Of a DNA stretch of 9,929 nt, positions 1-5,388 are shown piece after piece. Below the pieces are notes generated by a model. The model was not told the origin of the DNA and did not search any database. It saw only the letters and a program-made list of their open reading frames with translations. The stretch is from Caldilineaceae bacterium (lineage in GTDB: Bacteria > Chloroflexota > Anaerolineae > Caldilineales > Caldilineaceae). Position numbers and translations under genes: made by a program. Within the stretch, counting starts at the first letter, position 1, and the number at the start of each line of letters is the position of its first letter. The stretch is taken from contig JAPKMV010000081.1 of the NCBI GenBank assembly GCA_026645635.1, positions 1 through 9,929 of the forward strand, written 5' to 3'.

Positions 1-243
1 CACGATGCCCAGCGGGACGTTGACGGTGACCTTCTGCTTGCCTGTTTGCATGTTGGTCACCCGCACGTGGAGGAAGCGGCCATTGGGTGTGGCGTCGAAT
101 GTGCGGGCGGCGGGTTGCGCCGCCGCGGCGCTGCTCTCCTCACGCTCGCCGATGGCGGCCAGCAGCCGCGCTCCCTCTTCCGGTGTGATCTTCCCCTCTT
201 CGATCATGCGCAGGATGACCATGCGTTCTTCTTGCGATGCCAT
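1..243 (-). CDS. SHOCT-like-domain protein, 5' part only
   Basis: This is the first 81 codons of a gene that runs off the left edge. The protein opens with a short two-helix module (about residues 4-31: EERMVILRMIEEGKITPEEG followed by ARLLAAI). It is nearly identical in pattern to the C-terminal end of the neighbouring DUF4097 protein and resembles the SHOCT-like segment found with DUF2089 and YvlB/LiaX proteins. After an Ala/Glu-rich linker (about 32-46) a beta-type segment begins (FLHVRVTNMQTGKQKVTVNVPLG, starting near residue 57), as if a DUF4097-like or other strand-rich domain follows. The start is ATG at 243-241, with GAGGGAG at 257-251 and a 7-nt spacer. It lies 35 nt downstream of the DUF4097 gene on the same strand and is probably cotranscribed. 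The role is unknown; by context it belongs with the two upstream genes. Confidence 0.85.
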   Translation of the reverse strand, partial: MASQEERMVILRMIEEGKITPEEGARLLAAIGEREESSAAAAQPAARTFDATPNGRFLHVRVTNMQTGKQKVTVNVPLGIV

Positions 244-278
244 TGAAATTCTCCCTCTGTTGTTCAAGTAAAATCCAA

Positions 279-1487
279 CTACCGTTCGACCTTCTTGCCG
301 GTCAGCGCCGCCAGCAGTTTCTCTGCCTGATCCACCGACAGCTTGCCCTGCTCGACCATGCGCAGGATCATCATGCGCTCCTCGTCGGTGGCTTGTGGTT
401 TGCGAGGCGGTGACGGTGGCGTCGGTGGCGCCGGCGGCGAGACCCAGCCGTAGCCCTTGCGGCGGCGGTTTTCCGGCTCCTGAGTGCGCACTTCCATCTT
501 GCGCATTGCCTCGGCCAGCTTCTCCTCGGCGCGGCGCATGGCTGCGGCCACCTTGTCCTGAATGCGGGTGCTGAGTTCCTCGTTTTCGGCCATGCGACTG
601 AGCTTTGCCTCCAATTCGCGCGTCAACGTCTCGACGTGTGTCTCCACTTCGCGCGTGATCTGTGCACCCAAGAGCGCGGCGCGGCGGCTCATCTCCTCGC
701 CAATTTCGTCGTCGAAGGTGAACTCGAATTCGGCGCTGCGGGCGGCGACCCCGCGCAGGGCAATGTCGCCGTCGGCGGTCAGTTGCAGCGCCGCGCCGCC
801 TTCGCCGAGCACAAACGCCAGCGACGTATCACTCCCCTTGCGCGTCTCGCCCAGATTCTTGACCCGGATGTCGCCGTTGGCGGTGAGTTGCACGTTGGCG
901 CTGGCGTCGCTCTGCACCTGGCAGGCGATGTCACCGCTGGCTGCCACCGTGACGGTCTGGCCCGGTGCAAGTTGCAAGGTCAGCTTGGCGTCGCCGTCGG
1001 CGGTGGCGAAGACGTTGCCTACGACTTCGTACACCGACAGGTCACCGCTGACGGTGTTCAGCCTGGCCTCGCCGGCGATCTGGCTGACCTGGGCATCCCC
1101 GCTGACGGAGTCGACCCGCAGGCTGCCCGCCACAGAGCGCACACTCATGTCGCCGTCCACGCTGTGGATGGTTGTGGGGCCGACGCTGGTTACGCTCAGG
1201 TCGCCGTCCACGCTGTCGATGTCGATGGTGTTGAGCAGCATGGTGATCGACGCGTCACCGCTCACGCTTTGGACGCGCAGCCGGCTGTGCAGCGGCGCCT
1301 GGATCGTGCAGTCGCCTTCGGTGGCGATTGTGATGCTTGCGCCGCGCTGGTCGATGGCGTCATCGCCGCCGCTGGCGCGCACCTGAATCTCATTGCGGTC
1401 CCAGCCGCTGATGGCAAAGTCGCCATCCACATGCTGAATGATGAGTTCAGGCTCTGCACCGATGTTAAATGTACGCACGGCGCCCAT
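279..1487 (-). CDS. DUF4097-type beta-helix protein with coiled coil and C-terminal SHOCT-like module
   Basis: The protein has 402 residues and no signal peptide or membrane segment, so it is probably cytoplasmic or peripheral. Residues about 5-250 form a repeat region with Gly-Asp corners at G22, G77, G95, G112, G130, G148, G165, G185, G205 and G240. The spacing is mostly 17-20 residues (SVSGDA, SVDGDL, TVSGDL), typical of the right-handed beta-helix of DUF4097/YvlB-like proteins. Residues about 262-335 are charged and heptad-like, a likely coiled coil. Residues 350-363 are Pro-rich. Residues 367-396 form a two-helix SHOCT-like module (ERMMILRMVEQGKLS...KLLAAL). The ATG overlaps the upstream TGA by one base (TGATG), and AAGGAGG at 1500-1494 lies inside the upstream gene, so translation is probably coupled. 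Known relatives (YvlB, LiaX) are tied to envelope stress in Firmicutes; a similar role here is inference. Confidence 0.88.
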   Translation of the reverse strand: MGAVRTFNIGAEPELIIQHVDGDFAISGWDRNEIQVRASGGDDAIDQRGASITIATEGDCTIQAPLHSRLRVQSVSGDASITMLLNTIDIDSVDGDLSVTSVGPTTIHSVDGDMSVRSVAGSLRVDSVSGDAQVSQIAGEARLNTVSGDLSVYEVVGNVFATADGDAKLTLQLAPGQTVTVAASGDIACQVQSDASANVQLTANGDIRVKNLGETRKGSDTSLAFVLGEGGAALQLTADGDIALRGVAARSAEFEFTFDDEIGEEMSRRAALLGAQITREVETHVETLTRELEAKLSRMAENEELSTRIQDKVAAAMRRAEEKLAEAMRKMEVRTQEPENRRRKGYGWVSPPAPPTPPSPPRKPQATDEERMMILRMVEQGKLSVDQAEKLLAALTGKKVER

Positions 1488-1870
1488 CAGTCGCCTCCTT
1501 CCAAGAGCTTCATCGCGTCCTCGAACGAAATCTTGCCGGCGTCCAGATCGGCCAGCACCGCAGTGCGGTCCACGGCGGGAGCAGGTTCATCCTTGCCCGG
1601 TTCGTAGCCCAGTGCGCGGATCACCTCGTGCAGCCGGCTGCGAATGGTGGGGTAGGAAAGCCCCAGGTCGTCTTCCATGCGGTTGAGCTTGCCTTCATTG
1701 CGCACGAAAACTTCGATGAAGCGCAATTGATCGGCAGTGAGCTGAGCAAAAGGGGGTTGTGGCGCTGCAAAACGACCCTCGTAGCTGATGTCAGCCGAAG
1801 GGCTGTAGAAGCGGGTCACAACGATCTCGCCGCCGGTGAGCGGGCAGCGCTGTGGCAGTGGTAGTAGCAT
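1487..1870 (-). CDS. DUF2089-family helix-turn-helix protein with degenerate zinc ribbon
   Basis: The protein has 127 residues. The N-terminus (about 8-33, QRCPLTGGEIVV then EGRF) aligns with the zinc ribbon of DUF2089 proteins, but only C9 is left of the expected Cys pairs. Residues 41-56 (FAQLTADQLRFIEVFV) and 59-88 (GKLNRMEDDLGLSYPTIRSR, then LHEVIRALG) form the conserved helical part, with an HTH that suggests DNA binding. Residues about 102-124 (RTAVLADLDAGKISFEDAMK) are a SHOCT-like C-terminal module shared with the next two genes. I chose ATG at 1870 because GGGAG lies at 1883-1879 with an 8-nt spacer. An in-frame TTG at 1924 would add 18 residues without family likeness. The gene overlaps the DUF4097 start by one base. 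It is a likely regulator of its own operon (inference). Confidence 0.88.
   Translation of the reverse strand: MLLPLPQRCPLTGGEIVVTRFYSPSADISYEGRFAAPQPPFAQLTADQLRFIEVFVRNEGKLNRMEDDLGLSYPTIRSRLHEVIRALGYEPGKDEPAPAVDRTAVLADLDAGKISFEDAMKLLEGGD
1494..1500 (-). promoter_or_regulatory. Shine-Dalgarno for the DUF4097 gene, inside the DUF2089 gene
   Basis: AAGGAGG on the minus strand is followed by a 6-nt spacer and then ATG at 1487. It lies in the last codons of the DUF2089 gene, whose TGA shares its A with the ATG. This geometry is typical of translational coupling and reinitiation, and it implies that the two proteins are made in linked amounts. Confidence 0.8.
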
Positions 1871-1962
1871 GGTTCTATCTCCCAAATGTGTTGGGGTGAT
1901 GGGGCGTCGGCCGTCACCCGTCAAAAAACAAGCGCGTCAGTGGCACGACCACAAATCAGCGT

Positions 1963-2044
1963 GGGAAACAGACTGGCTGCGATTGGCGGCACGGGACAGC
2001 GCACGATAAGTCCGTGGCGCCAGTTGGTGGCCAGCCTGTTTCCC
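1963..2044. repeat. Nested inverted repeat able to form a long hairpin
   Basis: The outer arms are GGGAAACAGACTGGC (1963-1977) and GCCAGCCTGTTTCCC (2030-2044), complementary at 14 of 15 positions. Inside them a second pair, GGCGGCACGGGAC (1985-1997) and GTCCGTGGCGCC (2010-2021), pairs with one mismatch and one bulge around a 12-nt loop (1998-2009). Four more possible pairs, including two wobbles, extend the inner stem. On the minus strand the hairpin begins 30 nt after the 72-residue gene and ends 92 nt before the DUF2089 start. No T-tract follows directly, so it is not a standard intrinsic terminator. It may be an attenuator, an RNA-processing site, a protein-binding site or a MITE remnant. 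No flanking target duplication was seen. Confidence 0.7.
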
Positions 2045-2074
2045 TGCCGAAGACGGTCATCCGACCACTTGCGA

Positions 2075-2293
2075 TCAGATGCGAACGGGTTGGGCGGGCC
2101 GCTGGCCGGCGAAGCGCTGCAAACCGGCGCCAACCCGCACCAGCACTGCGCCGGCGCTGCCGAGCAGCCGGTGGGTCAGTGTTGGCTGCCAGGGGCGCTG
2201 GTTGGCCAAGTGGGTGCGTTGGGCAGCGCACAGCAGTTCCTCCTGCTGCAGTCGCACGTGTTCCGCCAGGGCGTGTGGGTTTTGCAGATACAT
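2075..2293 (-). CDS. Small hypothetical protein, 72 residues
   Basis: I do not recognise a named family. The start is well supported: GGAGG with a 5-nt spacer before ATG at 2293, and a consensus sigma-70 promoter about 70 nt upstream. Residues about 5-31 look like one basic/acidic amphipathic helix (HALAEHVRLQQEELLCAAQR). Residues about 40-63 (THRLLGSAGAVLVRVGAGLQ then RFAG) are hydrophobic but carry an Arg, so they are more likely an amphipathic membrane-associated helix than a true transmembrane span. I have the impression that small proteins of this plan (helix, short linker, LLxxxGxxLVxxGxxLQ-like tail) are common in Chloroflexota; that is from memory and untested. It is the first gene behind the promoter of the DUF2089/DUF4097 set. 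Confidence 0.68.
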   Translation of the reverse strand: MYLQNPHALAEHVRLQQEELLCAAQRTHLANQRPWQPTLTHRLLGSAGAVLVRVGAGLQRFAGQRPAQPVRI

Positions 2294-2367
2294 GGTTGCC
2301 TCCAGAACGTGTGGCCGTCGCGGCCGACTCTCGACACTTGACAGTCGATGTTTCGTTTTCTGAAGGT

Positions 2368-2395
2368 ATTATACATCAAACGGAAAAGATGTCAA
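2368..2395 (-). promoter_or_regulatory. Consensus sigma-70 promoter
   Basis: On the minus strand, TTGACA (2395-2390), a 16-nt spacer and TATAAT (2373-2368) match both consensus hexamers perfectly. The expected start of transcription near 2361 gives a leader of about 68 nt before the 72-residue gene at 2293. No other convincing promoter was found between 2293 and 1870, so this one may serve the downstream DUF2089/DUF4097 genes too (inference). So strong a promoter suggests high basal expression or control by a repressor. Confidence 0.82.
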
Positions 2396-2404
2396 TAGGT
2401 AATT

Positions 2405-2478
2405 TTGATATTATTTAACATTGACTTTGATTTATTGATTTTTTCTAGTCGGATATTGATTTTCTTGATTTGCCGACT
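2405..2478. repeat. AT-rich block with six TTGAT/TTGAC copies and a flanking inverted repeat
   Basis: This stands out as AT-rich DNA in a GC-rich window. TTGAT or TTGAC begins at 2405, 2421, 2427, 2435, 2456 and 2465. The last two copies are enclosed by AGTCGG (2447-2452) and CCGACT (2473-2478), an inverted repeat. The block lies directly upstream of the -35 box of the minus-strand promoter, where UP elements or activator/repressor sites are expected. The gene-free stretch 2294-2659 therefore contains the leader, the promoter, this block, about 70 nt with nothing recognisable (2480-2550), and a terminator. Confidence 0.5.
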
Positions 2479-2551
2479 CGAAAACACAAGGCGGCGGCCG
2501 GCGATCATTCTGCTTGGCCGTCGGTGCGCTTCGTAGCTGCTGCGGCGCAAG

Positions 2552-2596
2552 AAAAAAACAGGGTGAGCCACCGTCGGTGGCTCACCCTGTTTTTTT
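2552..2596 (-). terminator. Strong intrinsic terminator (near-symmetric, could work both ways)
   Basis: A perfect inverted repeat with 22-nt arms (2552-2573 and 2575-2596): seven A, then CAGGGTGAGCCACCG, one central base, CGGTGGCTCACCCTG, then T. The hairpin has a GC-rich stem with an A-tract on one side and a T-tract on the other, so transcripts from either strand end in a U-run. It lies 64 nt beyond the stop of the Tic20-like gene on the minus strand, which it most likely serves. It also insulates the promoter region at 2368-2478. Confidence 0.92.
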
Positions 2597-2659
2597 TCTC
2601 GCGTTATGATGGCGCCGCTAAAGGAATGGGGGAGATTCCGCCTGCGTGCGCACCGTGTC

Positions 2660-3253
2660 CTACGCCAGCCAGTTCTGGTCGCGCAGGAAGCTCGTCAGGC
2701 CAGGGATGGCGAAGCGCCGGCCCTGGTAAGCCTGCAGGCCGTAGTAGAGCAGCAGCAGCACGCTCGCAAACCAGGCGATGGGCGTCATGCAGAAGACCAT
2801 CACGCCGATGAGCGCGCCGATGATCGGGATGATCTGGAGGATCGTCGTGCCGATGCCCACCATCACCATCAGACTCCAGAAGACCACGGCAAAGGCCAGA
2901 CTCTGCACGGCGTGGTAGCGCTGGAAGGGGCGCTTGTTGCTGCTCTCGCTCAGCAGCACGATCACCGGCATGATCACCGGAATGATGATCTGCGTCACGT
3001 AGCTGAGCAGGGCGATCAACCGGTCGTCGCTGCTGGCGTTCGGGTCGATGGCGCTGGCCTGTGCCAGTTCGCCGCGGCGCAGCGCATCGGCTGCCTCCGC
3101 GCTGTGCTGGTACGCACCGCTGGCGATGCGTTCGGCGGCGGTCGGCTCGAAGACCGGCGCGGGTGGCGGCGGTGCAGCGGGCGCCTGCGGCACGGTGTTT
3201 TCAGCGCCTGGCTCGGCGCCTGTCACTGGGATGTCGTTGCTTTCAGTAGTCAT
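2660..3253 (-). CDS. Tic20/DUF4870-like membrane protein
   Basis: The protein has 197 residues. Residues 1-75 are hydrophilic, with a Pro/Ala-rich piece (about 22-37), and probably lie in the cytosol. Hydrophobic segments follow at about 79-102, 118-140 and 143-174; the last is long enough for two spans, giving three or four membrane helices. The motif KRPFQRYHAVQSLAF (about 107-121) between the first two helices matches the conserved Phe/His-Ala-x-Gln region of DUF4870/Tic20-like bacterial proteins. Their function in bacteria is not established. The start is ATG at 3253 with TGGAG and a 7-nt spacer. A strong terminator follows. The 193 nt upstream hold no clear promoter, so readthrough from the nucleotidyltransferase gene is possible. 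Confidence 0.78.
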   Translation of the reverse strand: MTTESNDIPVTGAEPGAENTVPQAPAAPPPPAPVFEPTAAERIASGAYQHSAEAADALRRGELAQASAIDPNASSDDRLIALLSYVTQIIIPVIMPVIVLLSESSNKRPFQRYHAVQSLAFAVVFWSLMVMVGIGTTILQIIPIIGALIGVMVFCMTPIAWFASVLLLLYYGLQAYQGRRFAIPGLTSFLRDQNWLA

Positions 3254-3446
3254 GTTCAGTCTCCACTTTCGATTGCTGCGCCGGCCCAGTCATGGCTCGT
3301 GTTCTGCTCGACGCGCCGGCGTTGCTTGACAATTTGCATCCAACAGTACGCACCCCGCGGCGCAAAGTTTCACTGCTGGGCAAGACAAATAGGCTCTGAA
3401 TTGTCTTTGGGTGACGAGGGGCGCCCTGGTATGACATGGTGGCTGG
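3254..3446. other. Intergenic stretch without recognisable gene or clear promoter
   Basis: Open frames here are short and lack ribosome sites. Neither a convincing -35/-10 pair for the Tic20-like gene nor a hairpin with a T-tract for the nucleotidyltransferase gene was seen, so the two minus-strand units may share a transcript. Confidence 0.5.
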
Positions 3447-4022
3447 CTAAGGGACCGCACCAATCGCCCGTTCCAGGAGATTGGCAATTCCGAGTCGATC
3501 AGCCCACTGGCGCAGATAGGATAGATCCAGCCGTTCGTCGTAGACGCCGATCACCGTCACGACGTCGCGCCATTGCCGGTCAGATACCTCGCCACCAGCC
3601 TGATACCAAAGCAACTTTGCCAGGATGTTGTCCTCAGGGCTGGCAACATAGGCGCTGTGTCCCGGTTCCTCCGCCAATTCGGCAACCATGCGCCGGCGAA
3701 ACTGCGCTTGATCGAAAGGCGCGCGACTACGCACAAACACATCAACCTTGAACATCGTCCTCAAGTGGATGACATTGAAGCTGGCTTGAAGGTGCACGGC
3801 ATCACGAACTACTTCTGCATCGGCATAGAATGCGTTGCCTAAAGCTCGCACAAAGTGATCGACCTGGTCTGGCTTCATGTCGGCAATGATGTCTGCGTCC
3901 AGCGTAGCGCGCGCCACACCATGAACAGCAGTGGCCAGCGAGCCGCCGATGAAGTAGGGAACGCCCAGTTTCTCAAGCGCGTTGGCGACTAGGAGAGTGA
4001 CAGCGACTGGTTCAGGCACCAT
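3447..4022 (-). CDS. Nucleotidyltransferase-fold protein (AbiEii/DUF6036-like)
   Basis: The protein has 191 residues. The minimal nucleotidyltransferase signature is present: GGS at 26-28, the D42-x-D44 pair (TLDADI) and a third acidic residue, D94, on a following strand (FKVDVFV). The C-terminal helical part has SPEDNILAKLLWYQAGGEVS (128-147) and RQWRDV (149-154), a pattern seen in AbiEii/DUF6036-like proteins. All three metal-binding acidic positions are kept, so it may be active in transferring a nucleotide to an RNA or protein target (inference). GGAG with a 7-nt spacer precedes ATG at 4022. The gene overlaps the upstream 90-residue gene by 11 nt, an antitoxin-toxin-like layout. A defence or toxin role is possible, but such pairs also occur as plain chromosomal genes of unknown job. 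Confidence 0.82.
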   Translation of the reverse strand: MVPEPVAVTLLVANALEKLGVPYFIGGSLATAVHGVARATLDADIIADMKPDQVDHFVRALGNAFYADAEVVRDAVHLQASFNVIHLRTMFKVDVFVRSRAPFDQAQFRRRMVAELAEEPGHSAYVASPEDNILAKLLWYQAGGEVSDRQWRDVVTVIGVYDERLDLSYLRQWADRLGIANLLERAIGAVP

Positions 4023-4284
4023 CGTGGTGCTCCGATGGCGTCAACGGGCCATAGACGCGTTCGGCCAGTGCAGGGCCTAGAAGCAAGTCGGCCAGCCGAC
4101 GCTCCAGCTCTGCTGCGTCTGCCTGCGGATATCGCTGCCGCAGACCGGCGCGGGCCAACAGTTTCATGCTGTCGAACATCTGACAGGCAAGTTCCACTTT
4201 GCGCCACGCCGGCGCATTGCGCATCAATTCGATCTGGATGCGTTCGATTTCCGGGCTGGTGTCTTCATATATTCGCGGCGTCAT
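4012..4284 (-). CDS. Small helical protein, possible partner or antitoxin of the nucleotidyltransferase
   Basis: The protein has 90 residues, is predicted mostly helical, and has no Cys-rich or HTH motif that I can name. Visible features are DTSPEIERIQIELMR (8-22), APAWRKVELACQMFDSMKLL (24-43), AGLRQRYPQADAAELERRLA (46-65) and LLLGPALAERVYGP (67-80). I recall this block order from small Chloroflexota and cyanobacterial proteins next to nucleotidyltransferase genes, but cannot check it. It lacks the R-x4-6-H motif of HEPN partners. ATG at 4284 was preferred to the longer start at 4359: family-like sequence begins there, and an extended -10 box sits 7 nt upstream. No Shine-Dalgarno is visible, consistent with a leaderless mRNA. 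Confidence 0.78.
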   Translation of the reverse strand: MTPRIYEDTSPEIERIQIELMRNAPAWRKVELACQMFDSMKLLARAGLRQRYPQADAAELERRLADLLLGPALAERVYGPLTPSEHHDGA

Positions 4285-4291
4285 GGCGCTT

Positions 4292-4300
4292 ATTCTACCA
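4292..4300 (-). promoter_or_regulatory. Extended -10 box, probable leaderless promoter of the 90-residue gene
   Basis: The minus strand reads TGG-TAGAAT (4300-4292). Seven bases separate it from ATG at 4284, which places the expected transcription start at or next to the A of the start codon. No good -35 box lies at normal spacing, as is common for extended -10 promoters. Confidence 0.5.
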
Positions 4301-4405
4301 TGTGCGGATGACATCCCTGGCAACCCTGCACACTGATCGGTGGTTGGCCGTTCAGCCATGACAGCCTGTTGCGCCGCGCGCGTGATTCCGCTGTGTGGGC
4401 GCTCA

Positions 4406-4414
4406 TGCTAAAAT
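4406..4414 (+). promoter_or_regulatory. Extended -10 box, probable leaderless promoter of fmt
   Basis: TGC-TAAAAT at 4406-4414 is followed by six bases and then ATG at 4421, so the expected start of transcription falls on the start codon. No Shine-Dalgarno is present before fmt, and no clear -35 box is seen. It mirrors the arrangement on the opposite strand at 4300-4284. Confidence 0.55.
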
Positions 4415-4420
4415 GACGCT

Positions 4421-5386
4421 ATGCAACCGATTTCGACGACACGCATCTTGTTTATGGGCACGCCCGACTTTGCCGTGCCGTCGCTGCGCCTGCTGCATGA
4501 GCAGAGCGCACGGGCAGGATGGCAGATTGTGGGCGTGGCCACCCAGCCCGACCGGCCGGCAGGACGTGGCCAGCGTCTGGCCGCCAGCCCCGTGAAACAG
4601 TACACAGCGGAGCACGGTCTGCCTGTGCTGCAACCCGTCACCCTGCGCAAAGACCCGGACGCAGTCGCGGCCATCGCCGCCCTGCAGCCCGATCTGATCG
4701 TCGTCGCCGCCTATGGCCTGATCCTGCCGCGCAGCGTGCTGGAACTGCCCGCCTTTGGCTGTGTCAATGTCCACGCCAGCCTGCTCCCTGCCTATCGCGG
4801 GGCGTCGCCCATCACAGTGGCGCTGCTCGACGGGCTGGCAGAGACCGGCGTCAGCATCATGTTGATGGATGCGGGCATGGACACCGGGCCAGTGCTGCGC
4901 CAGGCGCGCACGGCCATTGCCGCCGCCGCGACCGCCGCGACTCTGAGCGCGCAGTTGGCGGAGCAGGGCGCCGCGCTGCTGGTGGAGACGCTGCCCGACT
5001 GGCTGCGCGGGGAGGTGGCGCCGATTCCCCAGGACGAACTGCCCGGCGCAGTATCGATCTGCCGGCTGATCGCCAAAGACGCGGGACACATCGACTGGCA
5101 GCAGCCGGCGGCGCAAATCGAGCGCATGACGCGCGCCTACACGCCCTGGCCGGCGGCCTACACCACCTGGCGCGGCCAGGTTTTCAAGATTCTGCGGGCG
5201 GCGGTCTTGCCCGGCCAGGCGGAGCCGGGACGCGTCGTCGCCACCGCGCATGGGCCGGCCGTGGGCGCGGGCGATGGGCTGCTGCTGCTGGTCGAGGTGC
5301 AGCCGGCCGGCAAGCGGGCGATGGATGGGCGGAGCTTTCTCAATGGCGCGCCGGAGTTTATCGGCGCGCGGCTGCCGGAGGAATAA
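4421..5386 (+). CDS. fmt: Methionyl-tRNA formyltransferase
   Basis: The protein has 321 residues, about the usual length. It transfers a formyl group from 10-formyl-tetrahydrofolate to Met-tRNA(fMet) for translation initiation in the cytosol. The N-terminal Rossmann-like formyltransferase domain starts at RILFMGTPDFAVPSL (8-22). GRGQRLAASPVKQ (48-60) is the tRNA-contacting region. Catalytic residues are N116 and H118 in VNVHASLLPAYRGASPI (115-131) and D154 in MDAGMDTG (149-156). The C-terminal domain includes GHIDWQQPA (222-230) and RAYTPWPAAYT (238-248), typical of Fmt. The start lacks a Shine-Dalgarno and lies 6 nt after an extended -10 box. The usual neighbour def is not visible; instead a STAND/TPR gene follows after 2 nt. 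Confidence 0.97.
   Translation: MQPISTTRILFMGTPDFAVPSLRLLHEQSARAGWQIVGVATQPDRPAGRGQRLAASPVKQYTAEHGLPVLQPVTLRKDPDAVAAIAALQPDLIVVAAYGLILPRSVLELPAFGCVNVHASLLPAYRGASPITVALLDGLAETGVSIMLMDAGMDTGPVLRQARTAIAAAATAATLSAQLAEQGAALLVETLPDWLRGEVAPIPQDELPGAVSICRLIAKDAGHIDWQQPAAQIERMTRAYTPWPAAYTTWRGQVFKILRAAVLPGQAEPGRVVATAHGPAVGAGDGLLLLVEVQPAGKRAMDGRSFLNGAPEFIGARLPEE
5377..5381 (+). promoter_or_regulatory. Shine-Dalgarno that fixes the TTG start of the STAND/TPR gene
   Basis: GGAGG in the last codons of fmt is followed by AATAACC (7 nt, including the fmt stop TAA at 5384-5386) and TTG at 5389. No ATG or GTG start with a comparable site exists before the Walker A motif, so this site decides the start and implies coupling to fmt translation. 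Confidence 0.8.
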
Positions 5387-5388
5387 CC

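Noticed and set aside
636..1607. Plus-strand open frame of 323 codons opposite the DUF4097 gene
   Set aside because: It is antisense to a well-supported repeat protein and its apparent repeats mirror the GD repeats of the other strand.
1871..1924. Longer DUF2089 protein from TTG at 1924
   Set aside because: The 18 extra residues do not fit the family, and the ATG at 1870 has its own ribosome site.
1956..2231. 91-codon minus-strand open frame overlapping the 72-residue gene
   Set aside because: Pro/Arg/Ala-rich without a ribosome site; the overlapping frame starting at 2293 has both promoter and Shine-Dalgarno.
2606..3751. Plus-strand open frame of 381 codons across the Tic20-like gene, the gap and the nucleotidyltransferase gene
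   Set aside because: It spans two minus-strand genes with clear family features and their intergenic gap; the translation is His/Asp/Arg-rich noise.
4012..4284. HEPN-type partner of a HEPN/MNT toxin-antitoxin pair
   Set aside because: No R-x4-6-H motif is present in the 90-residue protein.
4285..4359. Longer start for the 90-residue protein
   Set aside because: The extra 25 residues look like translated promoter DNA and the -10 box lies inside them.
4519..5388. Upstream extension of the STAND/TPR frame through fmt
   Set aside because: The frame stays open by chance inside fmt and the translation is Arg/Ala-rich noise; the TTG at 5389 with GGAGG at 7-nt spacing is the sensible start.
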